Positions 46,016 through 60,348 of a stretch of DNA of 64,000 bases are shown piece by piece. Origin of the DNA: Heliopora coerulea (Eukaryota > Cnidaria > Anthozoa > Scleralcyonacea > Helioporidae); the NCBI GenBank assembly GCA_030142905.1, contig JASJOG010000041.1, positions 1,111,501-1,175,500 on the forward strand. Direction: 5' to 3'. Each line of letters starts with the position of its first letter. Position 1 is the stretch's first letter. The translations under genes were made by a program, and so were the position numbers. Below the pieces are notes generated by a model. That model was not told where the DNA came from. It saw nothing but the letters and a program-made list of their open reading frames with translations, and did not search any database.

Positions 46016-49000
46016 GCTCACTGTGTGTACATTACAGCTCAGCTCCTGTTTTTATTTTGCCCTAAGTAATACAGTAAATTTTCCTTTATAGTTCTTTTAT
46101 TCAATCAAAGACATTTCAATTGGAGGTCGTTGTTTTTGCAATGGTTATGCTGATAAATGTGTTCCAGGACCCAGCCCACTCCGCACTAGAACATGCAATT
46201 GCCAAAAGAATACCTGTGGCCCTACATGCTCTGAGTGTTGCCCTGGATTTGTACAGTACAAATGGAAGTCTGGATTTGAAAAAGATGCAGGATGTGAAGG
46301 TTTTTACATATACATGTCATTGCTCTAAGATGATATAATTACAATAATTATACTGGCTTTGTTTTTAATGCTTTACTGCTTTGCATGTTGCAAATGCAAT
46401 AGAGCTAGAAACATCATATTCCAAATCTCAAATCCCCTATTTCTTGTGTTTTAATCAGTGGCACAGCCAAGGCCTGGCCTGGATGGGCATGTGCCCAGTC
46501 AATCATGCACGTGATCAATGTCATTCAATATCCCACTCTATATGTTATATTGGATATTCCACTCTATTAGTACTGATTATAACTTATAAACTTGATGTGC
46601 AACACATATACCATAATTAACCAGTAAAGCACCCATGTTTGCCTAAGTGCCTACTCCCCTTTTTGGAACCAAATTATTTTTCCACCATTTATTTTTAAAT
46701 ATTTGCTCAGATGTTACAATGTGTCTTCATAAAGGTCTGCCTCAGTAATGACCTATAACATTTCATGAGCAGCTTGTGAATCTAGTATAAACAAGCACAC
46801 AGCACCTTGAATAAATCAATAATTCAACAAGTTTTACTAGCAATCATTCCACTTAAATTGAAGTACTACATGGCAGAAGGGTCAATGTTGTAGAATGGCT
46901 GAATGACAGTGAAAAAATGAGCACAACATTTCAAAAATAGCACTAGAGTTCAGCATGTCAAGACAATCAAGGCTACAATAAATTTTCTTCATTCGATGCC
47001 AACTGACATGGAGAACTTAGAGAATTGTTTGATATTAGTACAGATTCCACATCTCATTTTATGGGGTTGATAGTTTGGTGAACATGATTTTTTGACTTTT
47101 GTGAGTGCTTTTTAAATGTGTTGTTGATATCTTATACAATTAAATTGTACACGTCTCTTTTAACACATAAAATTTTGTTGTAAGCCTTGTTTTCTTCTTG
47201 TTTTCTTTTCATAAACAGATGTTATTCTTTAAGTGCCATTGCTCATGCAAGTGCCCGCCACCTGCATAAGCACCCACCCCCTTTGTCAAGCAAAAATTTT
47301 GTTTTTGGGGGATAGGTACTTAACTGGTCAATTACAGTATTTTCACTAACAGTGTCTGGTGTGGGTTCCTGATGAACAGCTAGGTCAGAACTGGGTAAAG
47401 TTGCTCTTAAAATGCAGGTAATGCCATTTCAGGCACCTAAGAATTCAGAAACTTGCAGGGGGGCTGTGTCCTTTCAGCTCCCAGAAAGCTTGAGCTTGTC
47501 ATTTGGCTATCACTCCCATCAGTAAATTCATGGCTATGTGCTTGTGCCTACCCAAAACTAATGGGCTGGCTATGCCAACGGTTTTAATCTAATATTTTTA
47601 GCATTTAGGGATCAAAGAGGCTTTGGTTGGATATATATTTTTCAGCCCCTTCCCTGGATTTGCCTGTGTAAACTCTCCTGCTCTAAGTGGGCTACCCTGC
47701 TGTATCATAACTCAATATGCAATCATAAGAAAAAGGATTTATGTGAAGTTACTGTATCTATCAGTGCAAGTAACATGATTGCCTGTTTTTAAGAAAAAGT
47801 AGACATTTGCATCAGACATAATGCAATGTCTTGCATCAGACATTGCTGATAGACATATGCCATGCCAGTGCATGTAATTGCACCATAAATAATAGTCAAT
47901 GCATTTGATTGAAGTTCATGGCAGGCCAGAATGAGTGACCAAAGAACCTGCTCACTGCATAACAAATCCGTGGTTAAACTATGACTGCTTCTTATTATGT
48001 TAAAAAATACAAGCACCCCTAAGCTGCCTATTAAAGAGTGTGCAGTACAGCTGTATGTGACAATTTTGTATTTTTCTATTTTTCTTTCTTGAAAGCTTGC
48101 AACTGTTTTGGTCATTCAACCAAGTGTTATTACAATGAATATGTGGATCGTGCTAACAGGAGCTATAACCTTGCTGGTGAATTGAAGGGTGGTGGAGTTT
48201 GCATTGATTGTGAAGACAATACTTTTGGCAGTAACTGCCACTATTGTCGACACAAATATTACAACCCAACTGGAGTTCCCATGACCAGTAAAGATGCTTG
48301 TGTCCGTAAGTGATGTTAAACAAGTTCTTGCACCAGAATAACTGAAACCAGATCTTAAACAAAATTTTGTAAGTTCAAGCATTATCCAACAAATCCTTCC
48401 TTTGGTGACCATGAGTTTCAGGGTTCAAATTAACAATGTATACAACATGCACTTTTCTCATCATTTTGGTCAAAATAAGGAAATCTGCCCATCACTTTGT
48501 GAAATGATTAACAAAAAAATCTTTACTGATGTACACATATGTCTTAATCAGTATTCAGTAGCTTGAAGACATTTCTGGTGGGAGGGTAAGACTTTTAATA
48601 TTCTTCAATTTTAACAAATTACATACCAAATATTACTGTAATTGAACTTTTTCTACCATCAACCAAGCCACTGTACTGTACTACAATACCCTGGGAGCAC
48701 CCTACCTCCACTGCCCAGCTTGTTGGGTGTTACACATTAACTTTTAGTATAGCAGTATGCTCAGCATTTTGTCCTTCTGACTTTCCTTGGTGTGCAGGAG
48801 TGAGATAACCTGACTGTAACTGAAGTTGCCATTATAGATTTGTTCAAGCTTGTTTGCTGCAATTGATGAAAAGATATCTCTTTTTCATGTTGCTCATCAG
48901 CTACATACAACCCATCACAGTTTCAGTACTGCACATTCATTAATCAAATCTTGAGGTAATTCTTTCAATGCAAGATACCTGCCTCTTTTGAAAAAAACAA

Positions 49001-52000
49001 TCTTACATATGCCTGGATAAATTGTGAAGAGCCTGCTTGACAGTTAAAATTAAGGTTAAAAATAATTTACACCCAAAGGGAATTGTGTTACTTTTGAATT
49101 TCTGTTGGACCTTTCAAGCTATTTTGGCACACTAGAGTTAGGTAAATGTGGTATTACAGCATGTATTTTCTTTTATCAATTGCATACCATGAATGATAAA
49201 CCATTTTTCATTTCTAGTATTCAAGGTTACAGTACTAAAACCACAGTCACAGAAAGTTCAGAATGGTTATACCAAATCATAAGTTCTAATTATTTCCAGC
49301 ATAAGTCCTAATTAGTGAATGAGAGACATTATCCATGGTTTGAAAAAGCAAACTTGAAGTTCAGCTACCAAATACCTATAGTGGTCTCCAGTATACCACC
49401 TATAAAATTTAAATTCATTTGTTCAAAGACTGGAAGACTGTTCTCTCCCAAGGATGTATTCGCCAGATAAGCTGCAGTATCCTGACTTTGTACAATAGGG
49501 CCCAGATGTTTACAACTTATTGTGCTCATGAAAGTATACAAATGTTACAGTGGCTCCAGATTTTGAACTAACTTCAATATTCAAGGCGCAGAGGTCCAGT
49601 GTAGATAGCTTCGATAAAAGAGCGGCGTTCTTGAGGTTATACACTATCTAAAATATAGAAAAGCTTTTCTATATTTTAGATAGTGTATAACCTCAAGAAC
49701 ACCACTGTTTTAACTTCAATACTCATAAAAAAATATGGTTGATAAGGTCATTCACTCTCTCTCCCAGTTACATCCTTACATTTTGCCCAAGTCCAAGGTG
49801 CAAAGAATGGACTGTCTTGTAAAGTGTTTAGGTTTTTTAAAGTGAAGGCGTTTCATACAGAGAATTTCTATTGTGGTAAGGTGATCAAGTGTGGTTGCTA
49901 TCAGTGACATTGTTGAGAGTAATATTCCTTCTCAAGAGTCAAACAGCTATAAGAATAAGCTGTTCATACTTAACAATGAATTCATATATTGCATAGCATT
50001 ACATCTAAACAAGTTTTGTTTTGTTTATTTAATGGTAAAGCAGATTTTGGTCATTTCTTTGTAGCTTGCAATTGTAATGAACTGTACTCTACTGGTCGTT
50101 GTTATAATGGAGAAGGAAATTGTGAATGTAAGGAAAATTATTCTGGAAAGAAATGTGATCAGTGTAGTAAAGGATTCTATGGTTTTCCAGATTGTAAACG
50201 TAAGTACACATACAGTGCATAATTAACAAGAATGTTCAATTATATATCACTTAGAACCAATTAATCAACTTTGTTGTAACTCAAATGTAAAAATTGATTC
50301 CATTATGGGAAATTTGTTTAAATATGGTTATGCAATCACACATAACAATTGGTTGATGTGTTGAAGAAAAAAAACTGAGACAAAAATGTCCTCAGGAAAT
50401 CCAGAAAATATTTGCCAGTTTAATTACATCAGACACTGAAACACTTATGTCATTGTACAGCTAAAAATGAGTGAAAACACTCATCTTTCCTTATCTTGTT
50501 AGCTATTGATATGTCCTGATTGAAGGAACATCAGTTAGGACTACATGATGTAAAGCATTTTCAACATGGCACAACTTAAAAATTATGTGTCAATGATTTT
50601 ACAGCTTGCCAGTGTAATGCTGCTGGAACCAAGGATGGACAATGTGAAGCTGTTGGTAACCAATGCCCTTGTAAAGAGAACTTTTCTGGATCAAAGTGTG
50701 ACAGATGTGCTGCAGGCTTCTACATATTTCCCTACTGTATAAGTATGTTGAAAGTATTAAAACGTATACTAGGGTTTGGAATTTCTTGAGCACTACAAGG
50801 GGTACTGGACATTGATCCTCAGATCTTCTGACCAAGTGCTTACTGGAATATTAAATCAGTTGAACAATGTTGAAAAAACCACAAGGCAACTATGCATTTG
50901 AATGTACAGGTACCAATTGAACAGTGAAAACATGTCTTGCCCAGGCAATAACAGAACACATTCATTGTACATAGACACCATTGTACATAGATACCAATAA
51001 CATTGTACATAGATACCTGATAGGATAGATGAGGGGTAGATATCAATTGGGATTTCAATCCTGTTTCAACTCCTGTCACTTGTAATCTAGATCTGTGACA
51101 AATTTTAATAAATTCAAAAAATTCAAATTCAAATCTGACTTCTGTGACTGAGAGTAGAATTACTGGTTATACCTTGTATTTTTTTTCCCCTTTTCCTGCA
51201 AGAAGTCCAGAAAAAATGAAAGATTCACCAGGGATAAGATCACCCATGCCTTTTTTGGCCTGCAAACTTGATTTACCCAGCCTAACCATAATTAATATCT
51301 GAACTAAATTTGAGCTGGTTGATCATTAAAAGCATGTTTTTTTTTTCTTTCAAGAATGTAACTGTGATTTGCAAGGGTCATTTGGTGACAGATGTGAAGT
51401 TGACACTGGACAATGTCCCTGCAAACCCAACTTTCAAGGCAGAAATTGTAATCAGTGCAGTAATGGCTATTTTTCATACCCTGACTGTCAAGGTAGGTCA
51501 ATATGCATGGTGTGTATAATGCCATATTGCTGTAGAATTAGATGTAAACTCAGTTGTAAGAAACTACCATAAACCATGCATAAGGTGACCAGCTTATCAT
51601 GCATGCCAATTCAGTTTTTTCTTTTTAAAGATGCTGTCGGTCCATTTTATCTAAATGTTGAAATAAATGTCTTTTCTGCTTTGATTTTTCTAAAGGTTGT
51701 TCATGCGATAGTCGTGGAGTCATGGCTGAAGTATGCAATAAGGCCTCTGGAACATGTATTTGTAAGCCAGGTTTTTCTGGGGTAAGGTGCAGTGATTGTG
51801 CACCAGGATACTATGGTTTTCCACAATGTCAAGGTAAGACTCATTGCTTTTTATTTCCTTTTTTGAGGGGTTATTGTTGACAAATTTTTTGAGAAAACTG
51901 AGCAAATTAAATTCAACCTATTTAATGTATAACTCTTCCTCAGCAAGATAAGACTTGAATTATTTTACTCTAGTTGATGCCAGATAATTTTACTTATCGA

Positions 52001-55000
52001 TGGGACAGCTCCCTCAATCAAAGGGTTATTACCATCCCAATTGAAATGTATATCTTAATGCACGGGAGTCTAGTGTAGATAGCTTTGATAAAACAACAGC
52101 ATTCTTGAGGTTATACACTATCTAAAGGATAGGAAAAAAGCTTCTCAACATTTCGGGCAAAGGCCCTTTGTCAGGAAATTAGTAGGACAAAGGGCCCTTG
52201 CCCGAAACATCGAGAAGCTTTTTCCCTATCCTTTAGGTAGTGTATAACCTCAAGAATGCCGTTGTATATATCTTAATGTCACAGGTGTAATAAAGTACAC
52301 TGTTTTTGAACTTGTGCATGACCAGCAGTCTACCATAAGAAAACTGTAATAGCTGACCTTAACAATATCTCACCCACCAGTTGTACAAGTATGTGGAATA
52401 GTACCTCCATAATAATTGACCAAAACATTGTTTCCATTGATCCCTTAGTTATTATATAGGTACAGGGTGTCCCAAAAAAATGTATACACACTTTGAATGA
52501 TTATAAATACAATGTTTATCAAGACATATCTAAGTTTTATAGCCCAAGTTAAAGAAGACAAGTGTAGAATTTTTTGAGTTAAGGGCAATTCCATGTGACT
52601 GATGTTACATTTCAAGCAATTATTAGAAACAAAATACATCGTAGCTCTTTAGATGTTTATTGTTGACTCTTCCTTTTATTCAGGAATATCAAGGACTTAT
52701 CCTGACTATCTTGTGAAAGGGTTTCCTTGACTTTACTTAATATCCTCCAGCTACAGCTGACATTAAAGCACGTGTGACAGACGTTACAGAGCATGGACAA
52801 AGATATTCTTTTAATATATTTAATCTGATTTTGTCTTCAAACAAGAGGACATCACACAATGTCCTTATGATATAACAATAAACAATAGGTGAAAGTACTT
52901 TGCCCAAAAAATTAATTATTGTCAGCCTTTATCCAGGGGGTGTTACAGACAAATAATGCGGTGACTGACGTTACATGACTGACATTACAAAATTAACAAT
53001 GGTCAAAGTAAAGCAATAACTCTTGAACAATGTCCCTAAGATACAACCAAAGAACCAAAGATTTTATGATTTCCACTTTATATATGGAATAAATGATTTA
53101 TAAAGAAACTTTGACAAGTCACTGCAGTTCAAGGCTTTATGGTGAAGTCTGGAAAATTGTAGTGTTCACAAGAGTTGATTAACACTGGTGGGTTTAATGC
53201 TTTAACAATCTGATCTTGACAATATAGTAGTTTATCCTCTTGTGCTGGCCATTTCCAATACTTGCCTGCTTTTACCATAACTGAAACTTCATACTTGTCT
53301 CCAACTACTGCCTTAATCTCTCCAGGAAACAATTCTTTATCATATTCTACCACACACCAAGAGGATACATTAAGAGCTTTTGAACCTGATGAACTATTGG
53401 ATTGGTTTACTTTGTTTCCATCTGATGTTGTTGCATATGTGAGTACAGCTGAATTTCTTGTCTTCATGTGATGGACTGACTTGATACCTTTGACTGCAGG
53501 GGCATTATTAAATACTTCATCAAGATTGAGCATGCTGTTCCTTTCATGTACTTCCTCAGAATTCAATTCCACCACATCCACATTGCATACTTGCTTTGCA
53601 GTTGATGAGAATGAAGCTGCATTGGTTACCAAGGCCTTTCTTGTACTGACAGCTGCCCACACTTGTCTTTTCACTGAACCACCAATACCATTAACAGGTC
53701 CTTTTCCATGAGATGTAGTAAAATAATTCCATCTAATCTTTAATTTGTGCTTTTCTTGAAGAATTGGTATGGCTACAGCAATATATTTATTTTTGAATTG
53801 AGAAGAAGCACCATTAGACCTTATGGAAACCGTTTCTACTGTTGAAGGAATGTTTTCAAGGAGAAAATCCATGTATGCTAGAACAGTCTCCTTGCTATGA
53901 TTCAGGTTATCAGATGCTATCACCTTTGGATGCAGCTTTCCATCAAACCAAACAGCTGCAGTGAACAGGCTTACTTGACTCTGGTTCCAGTGAGCGCTTT
54001 GTATTTCATCTTGGAACTTACATGTGTAGCTCTCAGAGAAATCTACCTGGAGCATGGCTTGTGTTTGTTCAGAATTTTGACTTCCAACAGATTCTCTCTC
54101 AACAGCATAGCTATATGCTTGGCTTCTTTTCACATAGCAATGCTCCAAAAATTTTGGTAACATTAAAGAAATATGATCAAAAGATCATCTGTTGTTCCTT
54201 CTTCCACCATCTTACATAGTCTACCATCTGTATTTTTTCTCAAGACATACCATGTCACTGGTTGTGATTCTGCTAAGGAAAACTTGCTCCTGAAAACTTT
54301 TGCATCTTTACAGGTAAAACACTTGTTAAACCAACAATCTTTTGTTGCAGATGGACAGATGAATTTTTCTGCCAGCTTGTGATCATATACTGGGAATTCC
54401 AACATTGCCTTATTCAGCTCATTTGTGGCTAAAATAAAGTTTTCGTGATATTTACAGAGACATACATTGTGTGGTAATTTACTGCTCAGAAGTACATGCT
54501 TTGGTCTTAGGTCAGCAAATTTACTTCTTCCAATTTTAATAGCAGGATTTTCTTCCTTGAACATCGCATGTACTTCATTTATGGTGGTGGTGAGGTGTTG
54601 GGCTTGAACTTTACTTTTCTCACCCTGGCTATTACAAATGATGACCACATCTTTTCTTCCAAGAGCTAGACAACTGATGTCATCTCGCTCATAAAATTGT
54701 TTAACTAAAGTTTTAATCTCATCACTTACAGCAATTCCACGTGTAGAAGTAGTTTCGATGCTCGATATGGTACTGCAGTCTATTTGGAATTTTTCAGACA
54801 ACTTCACACACAGCACGTTTGCGTTTTGGTGTACCTGGCAAGACTGGATCTAATGCTCGTTTTGCTCTTGAAACAGCTCTTCCTAAAGCCTGTGCACTCC
54901 TGAAAGCTGGAGATCCTTGCCTTTGATCTTCATTTGATTTTCTTTGCTTCTTTAGCGCTCTACATTGGGCAACACATTCTCTTGTTTCCTTTCTCCTTCT

Positions 55001-58000
55001 TTCTTGCAGCTTCTTTTGCACACTTGCAGACAGTTCAGCCTCCTTTTTCTTTTTTTCAGCTCTGCTAAGTCTCTTTTGCTGCACATTTTTTCTTTTTGTA
55101 TTCATCATAACTGTTTGTGTCTTTCAGTTTTTGTCTTCTTTTGGCTTGCCTTTGAGCTGCAGTGAGTGCCATTGCAATGTTTCCATCTGGTTTGCATGCT
55201 TGCAGAATTGCCACCAAAAATGATGTTTCTGTAGTTTTGAGGCCAGTAGCACTCAACATAAAAGATAGGCGTACATTGTGTAAAATTACACAGAAACATT
55301 ATCATGAAATGCAAATATTCAATTAGCCTAATGTGTGACTGACGTTACATGTGACTGATGTTACAGAGTTTACAGTTTAATATCTCGTACAAGTGTTAAT
55401 GATTTTGGAGCTATCATTGGTTTTTCATATCTGTGGATATGTAAAGAAACAACATGAACCACATTTGTGTGATTGAGAATATCAGTTAGTTAGAGAAAAA
55501 AATTTATGGTTTTTTTGTGACTGACGTTACACAAATATAATTTGTTACATTCAAGTTATTTATTTTGATGCTTATAAATGTCTGTTTGCCAATGAAATAT
55601 ATTCTTTGAAAGGAAGCATCTCCAACTTGCAGGCAGTAGTAGTCAGACTTCCATACAAGTTTTAAGGACAAGACAATGAAGTCTCAAATTTACACTTTAT
55701 TACTACATCATGTGATCATCAAAAACATGTTCCAATACAGAACTGCAGTAATTCTCAGAAACTGTAGTTTGACTGGAAACAAATAAATTTTCTGTTAGAT
55801 AAACTACTGTTCTGTCAAAAGTATAAATTATTTTAATGAGAATCCAAAATTCATTTTTTTGCTTAATGTCAACTCTACTGTGGAATTGCCCTTATCGCAG
55901 GTGTTCAAACTGATGACCATTCTGGTCCAGGCACTGCTGATAACGCGGACAGATGGAATTGCAAACATTACAAATTATGATCATTTCATTTGGTATTTGG
56001 GCACATTCTCTTTCAATTGCTGCTCTCAACTCATTGATTGTTACAGGTTTTGTGCTACAAACCTTATCTTTGATGTATCCCCATAAAAAAAGTCCACAGG
56101 TGTGAGGTCTGGTGAACATGGGGGGAATTCAATGCTATATCTTCACCCAATCCATCTGTTCGGCAAATTTTTGTAAGTTAGGCTCTCATATCACGATGGT
56201 AGTGGGAAGGTGCTCCATCTTGCTGGAAATATTACTTCTCATCTCCAAATTGCTCACGAATGCATGGCATTCGAAAGAAAGTTTGTTATAGTGAGTTATC
56301 ATCATTCAAAGTGTGTATACATTTTTTTGAGACACCCTGTATATACATTTAAGTGCATGCTGTTTTACAGTAAATGCACATTGACCTAATTTCAAAGTAG
56401 CACCAATTCATCATTTGTTACATGCATACAAGTTTGCCCTTAATACTGTAGAATAGTTTTGTGCCATTAAATAAAAAGTACTATTAAATTTTTATGTGAT
56501 AACCACATGGCGAATACAGTTAACATACTCTTAAAACAACAATAAATTGGTAGCTTTTTTTGAATTAGTGGAACATAAGTCCTGTTTTCATAATGACTGT
56601 GGTGTTACTGGGGTGTTTTGAAATGTAGTTAAATTTTTGTTGTTACTGTACATCTTGCCCCAAAAACTTTTTGTATAACAATAAAAATGTTAGTTGTTGT
56701 TTTATTGTCTTTCGTTTCTTTTTTCATAGCTTGTCAATGTTCTGGTCAAGGTTCCATCAGTCCAGTGTGTGATTCTGAGGGTCAGTGTCAATGCAAACCA
56801 CGCTATGCTGGGATTAAGTGTGACCAATGTATTGGTGGTTACTATTCATACCCCACGTGCATTGCTTGTACATGTGACAAAGAAGGCTCAAAAAGTGACT
56901 ATTGCAATCCAGTAGATGGCCAATGTCAGTGTAAAGAAAACTTTTCAGGAATATTTTGTAATCGTTGTAAGCCAGGATTTTATGGTTTCCCTAACTGTAG
57001 AGAATGCAGCTGTAACCCAGCAGGTGTCAGACCGCTGCCTGGTCGTCCTTTAGGAGACTGCAGTGCTTCAAACACTGTGAGTGTCTTTATTTTTGTCATA
57101 CATGTATCTAATACCACTCTCATTCCTTGATATCCAAATAATGTCACCAATGTGGAAGTGGGAAGAAAGTTAAGGTGAAATTATGGGAAGTATATGTAAC
57201 AGTATATTTTGAGTTGCTCAGAAAACATATTTGTAGTAACACACTGTAATACACATTCTCAGAAGTCTGTCAAGTCATTTATTGCAAGACAAAATCTGTT
57301 AAGCAAGTAAATACCAACATTTGTGCTTCAAAAAACCAAACTTAAATATTATCTTCTGAATGCAGTAGTACCATCATGTAAATGGCTTAAACTGTTGAGT
57401 AAAATTTAAGTTTATTTACTCAAAGCATTGATGTTGCAGTTCACTTGCCAGGACTTATGTGTATATATCACCTATCTGGGCTATTTGCAACTGGCTCCAG
57501 AACTTTAACATCACACAAGGTATTTTATGGTGACAGTTGTTTCTTTCTGTTGAGATTTTTTATCATTATTTTTAAAAGGGACAGTGTGAATGCAAGTATC
57601 TGGTCCAGGGTAAAGACTGTGGTGAATGTAAACCTAAGTCATTCAACCTAAGAGTTTCAAATCCACGAGGGTGTGAGCAGTGTTTGTGCAATGTGGCTGG
57701 GGTTATTGGTGGTATTGAAGTGTGTGACCAAGTGACTGGGCATTGTTTGTGCAAGCCTCGTGTTACAAGCAAGAGATGTGAAATATGTAAAGACGGATAT
57801 TATGGTCTGAAGGTATCCAATGCCTTTGGATGCTCAGGTAAAATAAAATGAAGTTATTTGCAGAAAAAGTTTCACCATGTAAACACATCATCTTGTTTTG
57901 CCAGGACGTCATTATGCTGACTTGGCAATAATTCTGCCAAGTAATTGCATCATGAAAAATATCCCATCTGGGAACTGTCTCTCCTCACCTTATACATCAA

Positions 58001-60312
58001 CATCCCTCAAACCTGGGAAGGAAAGTGGCTCATCCCAGCAAGCATTCCATCTCACTTCTCATATAAACAGCCCCTTAATCAGTTATTCAAAGAGTTTGAT
58101 TTGAAAGTGATTTTGTCATAAAATCGTTATATCATTGCAATCATTCTCACGTCGTTGTTTACTCAAACCAGGGGTTCTCAAGATGTAAGTGCTTTCAGGA
58201 TTTCTTTTATCCTCTATTTTATAAAACTGTTTGCTGGCTCTGGACCTTGAGATATCTGTTTTTAACTAATGCAATTCTATAATATTTTATGCCAAATCCA
58301 TTTTCAGGATGTGGTTGTGATATTGGTGGTTCGTACAGCCAAGTTTGTGGTAAATTTACTGGCCAGTGTAAATGTCGTGCAAACGTTGGAGGAAGAGCTT
58401 GTGATAGGTAATAACGGATGTTACTGTAGTATGTGCAACCTTGTACTCTGTCCGTATTATGCAGAAATATTATTGATCAATGGGCCAGGAAACTTGGCTA
58501 CAATGCAGAAATTTTCATCACAAGTTTTCGTTACACCACTGCAATTCATGCGAAGTTTCTCCGAGATATCAACAGTTGAAGTTGGGTTTACAGTTTCTGC
58601 TTACAACACATAGCATGGCAAAATGACTTTTCATGTTTCCAGATGTCTGTCAAAAAACAAACACTGGGTCATCTGAGGAACGAATCCTTTACAAGGAAAA
58701 TCATAAACGCAGCAATTAGTAAATTTTATTACATACACATGTATTTCTGTGCAGATAATAGGCCCTACCCTGCAAGAATTTGGTTTTTCTCGTATGCCGG
58801 CGACAGTGCATAACCGAGTGCGAAGGTTTTTTGAACGGTTTACTAACCTTGTACTTCGTAGAAACTTCGTATGCTTCACTTGTAGTTTGCGGTTGCCCAC
58901 AGAACTATCGGTTTTCCAACGTACAAAAACGACGTAAAAAGATTAGCATACTCCTGAGTTCTGTTCCCACAAGTTCATCTTTCTTGCCATTTTTACAGTC
59001 GAGCCAGCGATAAGTCGTGTATAAGAAAAACTGAGGCGAGTCCATTTTTTGAATAGTGTAAATAACCAGTCGAGATGAATGACCCACTCTGGCAGACTGA
59101 GACTTATCGCAACCCCTGTCGCAGTTCTAATTTTGTTGGGTACATATGTCATTGATTCAATCCTGAAGACTGTAACCAGAAAATACTGGAGAGACTAAGA
59201 CAAACACTGAGACACACAAACAAACTGACAAAATGATAGAGAAATGGGATGTTAAATCACTATAATGGAAGCTTGTACGTAACAAACACCTTCAAAAACT
59301 TGCAAACAAAAAGTGCGGTACTGAGGCAAAATCTGTTAAGATACTACAGCAGAACAACCTTTTCCAAACTACAGCATGATTTTACGACTATGTGAATTTC
59401 AAAATTCATAAAATAGCAAAGCTGACTTTACTATAATAGTGTCCAAACCGGACATGGTATTAGGCTTGATTTCCACTAGCGGAATTTTCCGCGTGGACGA
59501 AATTTTTTCTTTGCTTTTCCTAACTTGTTCCAGGTGAAAGTTTATAAGACAGAGGAGAGATTTTGTCCGCTCCAAAAATTAGACCTAGTTGAAATCAACC
59601 CTTAGTTATCTTATCGAAGGCAAAGCAAAATTGCTGTTCTTTCGTTTGATTGTCAGAAGCCTAGAGAAATGCTCTGGAACACCAACGTCGAGGGTCTCTA
59701 AGCTAGCGAATGAGTTGTGTGTTTGTAAAGACCTCAGCTAGTCACGGCAGTATGATCTTCAACACACTATTATCATTTTTATATTTCTTATTTTCATAGG
59801 CCAGTGACAAACTACTACCATCCCACTCTCTATCAAATTGTGTCGGAAATAGAGGACGGTCGTACTCCAGAAAACACATCTGTGCGATTCAGGTTTGATG
59901 AGAAAGCATTCCCGAGATATTCCTGGAGGGGTTACGGAATATTCTCGGAAATTCAGGTACTAAACCAGTCCCATCGTTGTTCTAAACTTTGGCTTAACTG
60001 ATTTTATGTTAATACAGCTAAATAAATTAAATATGATTTTAGAAATTTGAGAGTTGGAATAATGTTAAGATAGATGAATGATCTTCAAGCTCTATACTCA
60101 GAAAATGATTTCTGAGCCCCAGACGGGGATCGAACCAGCAACCTTCTGATTGAAGATTGAAGATCATTCATTTATCTTAAATTAAATATGTTGTAGTTAT
60201 AGATTGGTTGAACTGACAACCCTAAAATACAACGATGTGGTGGCATGAAATAGGCTTAACTGGTCTCATTATGGCACTGGTTCCTGAACAATTTATCCCA
60301 GTGATCCCTTAA

Positions 60313-60348
<36 letters not shown>

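Larger units (their letters stand above)
52461..56341 (-). mobile_element. mariner-type element, split by another transposon
   Basis: Terminal inverted repeats TACAGGGTGTCCCAAAAAAA (52461) and, in reverse complement, TACAGGGTGTCTCAAAAAAA (ending 56341), each extended by TGTATACACACTTTGAATGA, flanked by TA. At 56280-55892 on the minus strand are transposase fragments: [13 protein letters not shown] (catalytic D region), [20 protein letters not shown], and [18 protein letters not shown] near the end. The 5' half of the gene is missing and frames are broken. Another element (52595-55531) separates the left end from the gene. In laminin intron 9. Confidence 0.8.
46092..58407 (+). other. Laminin EGF-like (LE) module exons 4-12
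   Basis: Nine exons encode about ten LE modules with the C-x-C … CxCKxxxxGxxCxxC..GFYGFPxC pattern. Exons 6 to 9 each encode one ~45-residue module (for example [40 protein letters not shown]). Exon 10 holds two and a half modules. Boundaries of exons 4-9 are phase 1 on both sides, the symmetrical class that allows module duplication. The modules resemble one another less than tandem recent copies would, so the run is old. Confidence 0.88.

Noticed and set aside
48038..48412. Minus strand frames across laminin exon 5
   Set aside because: Shadows of a Cys-rich exon on the opposite strand.
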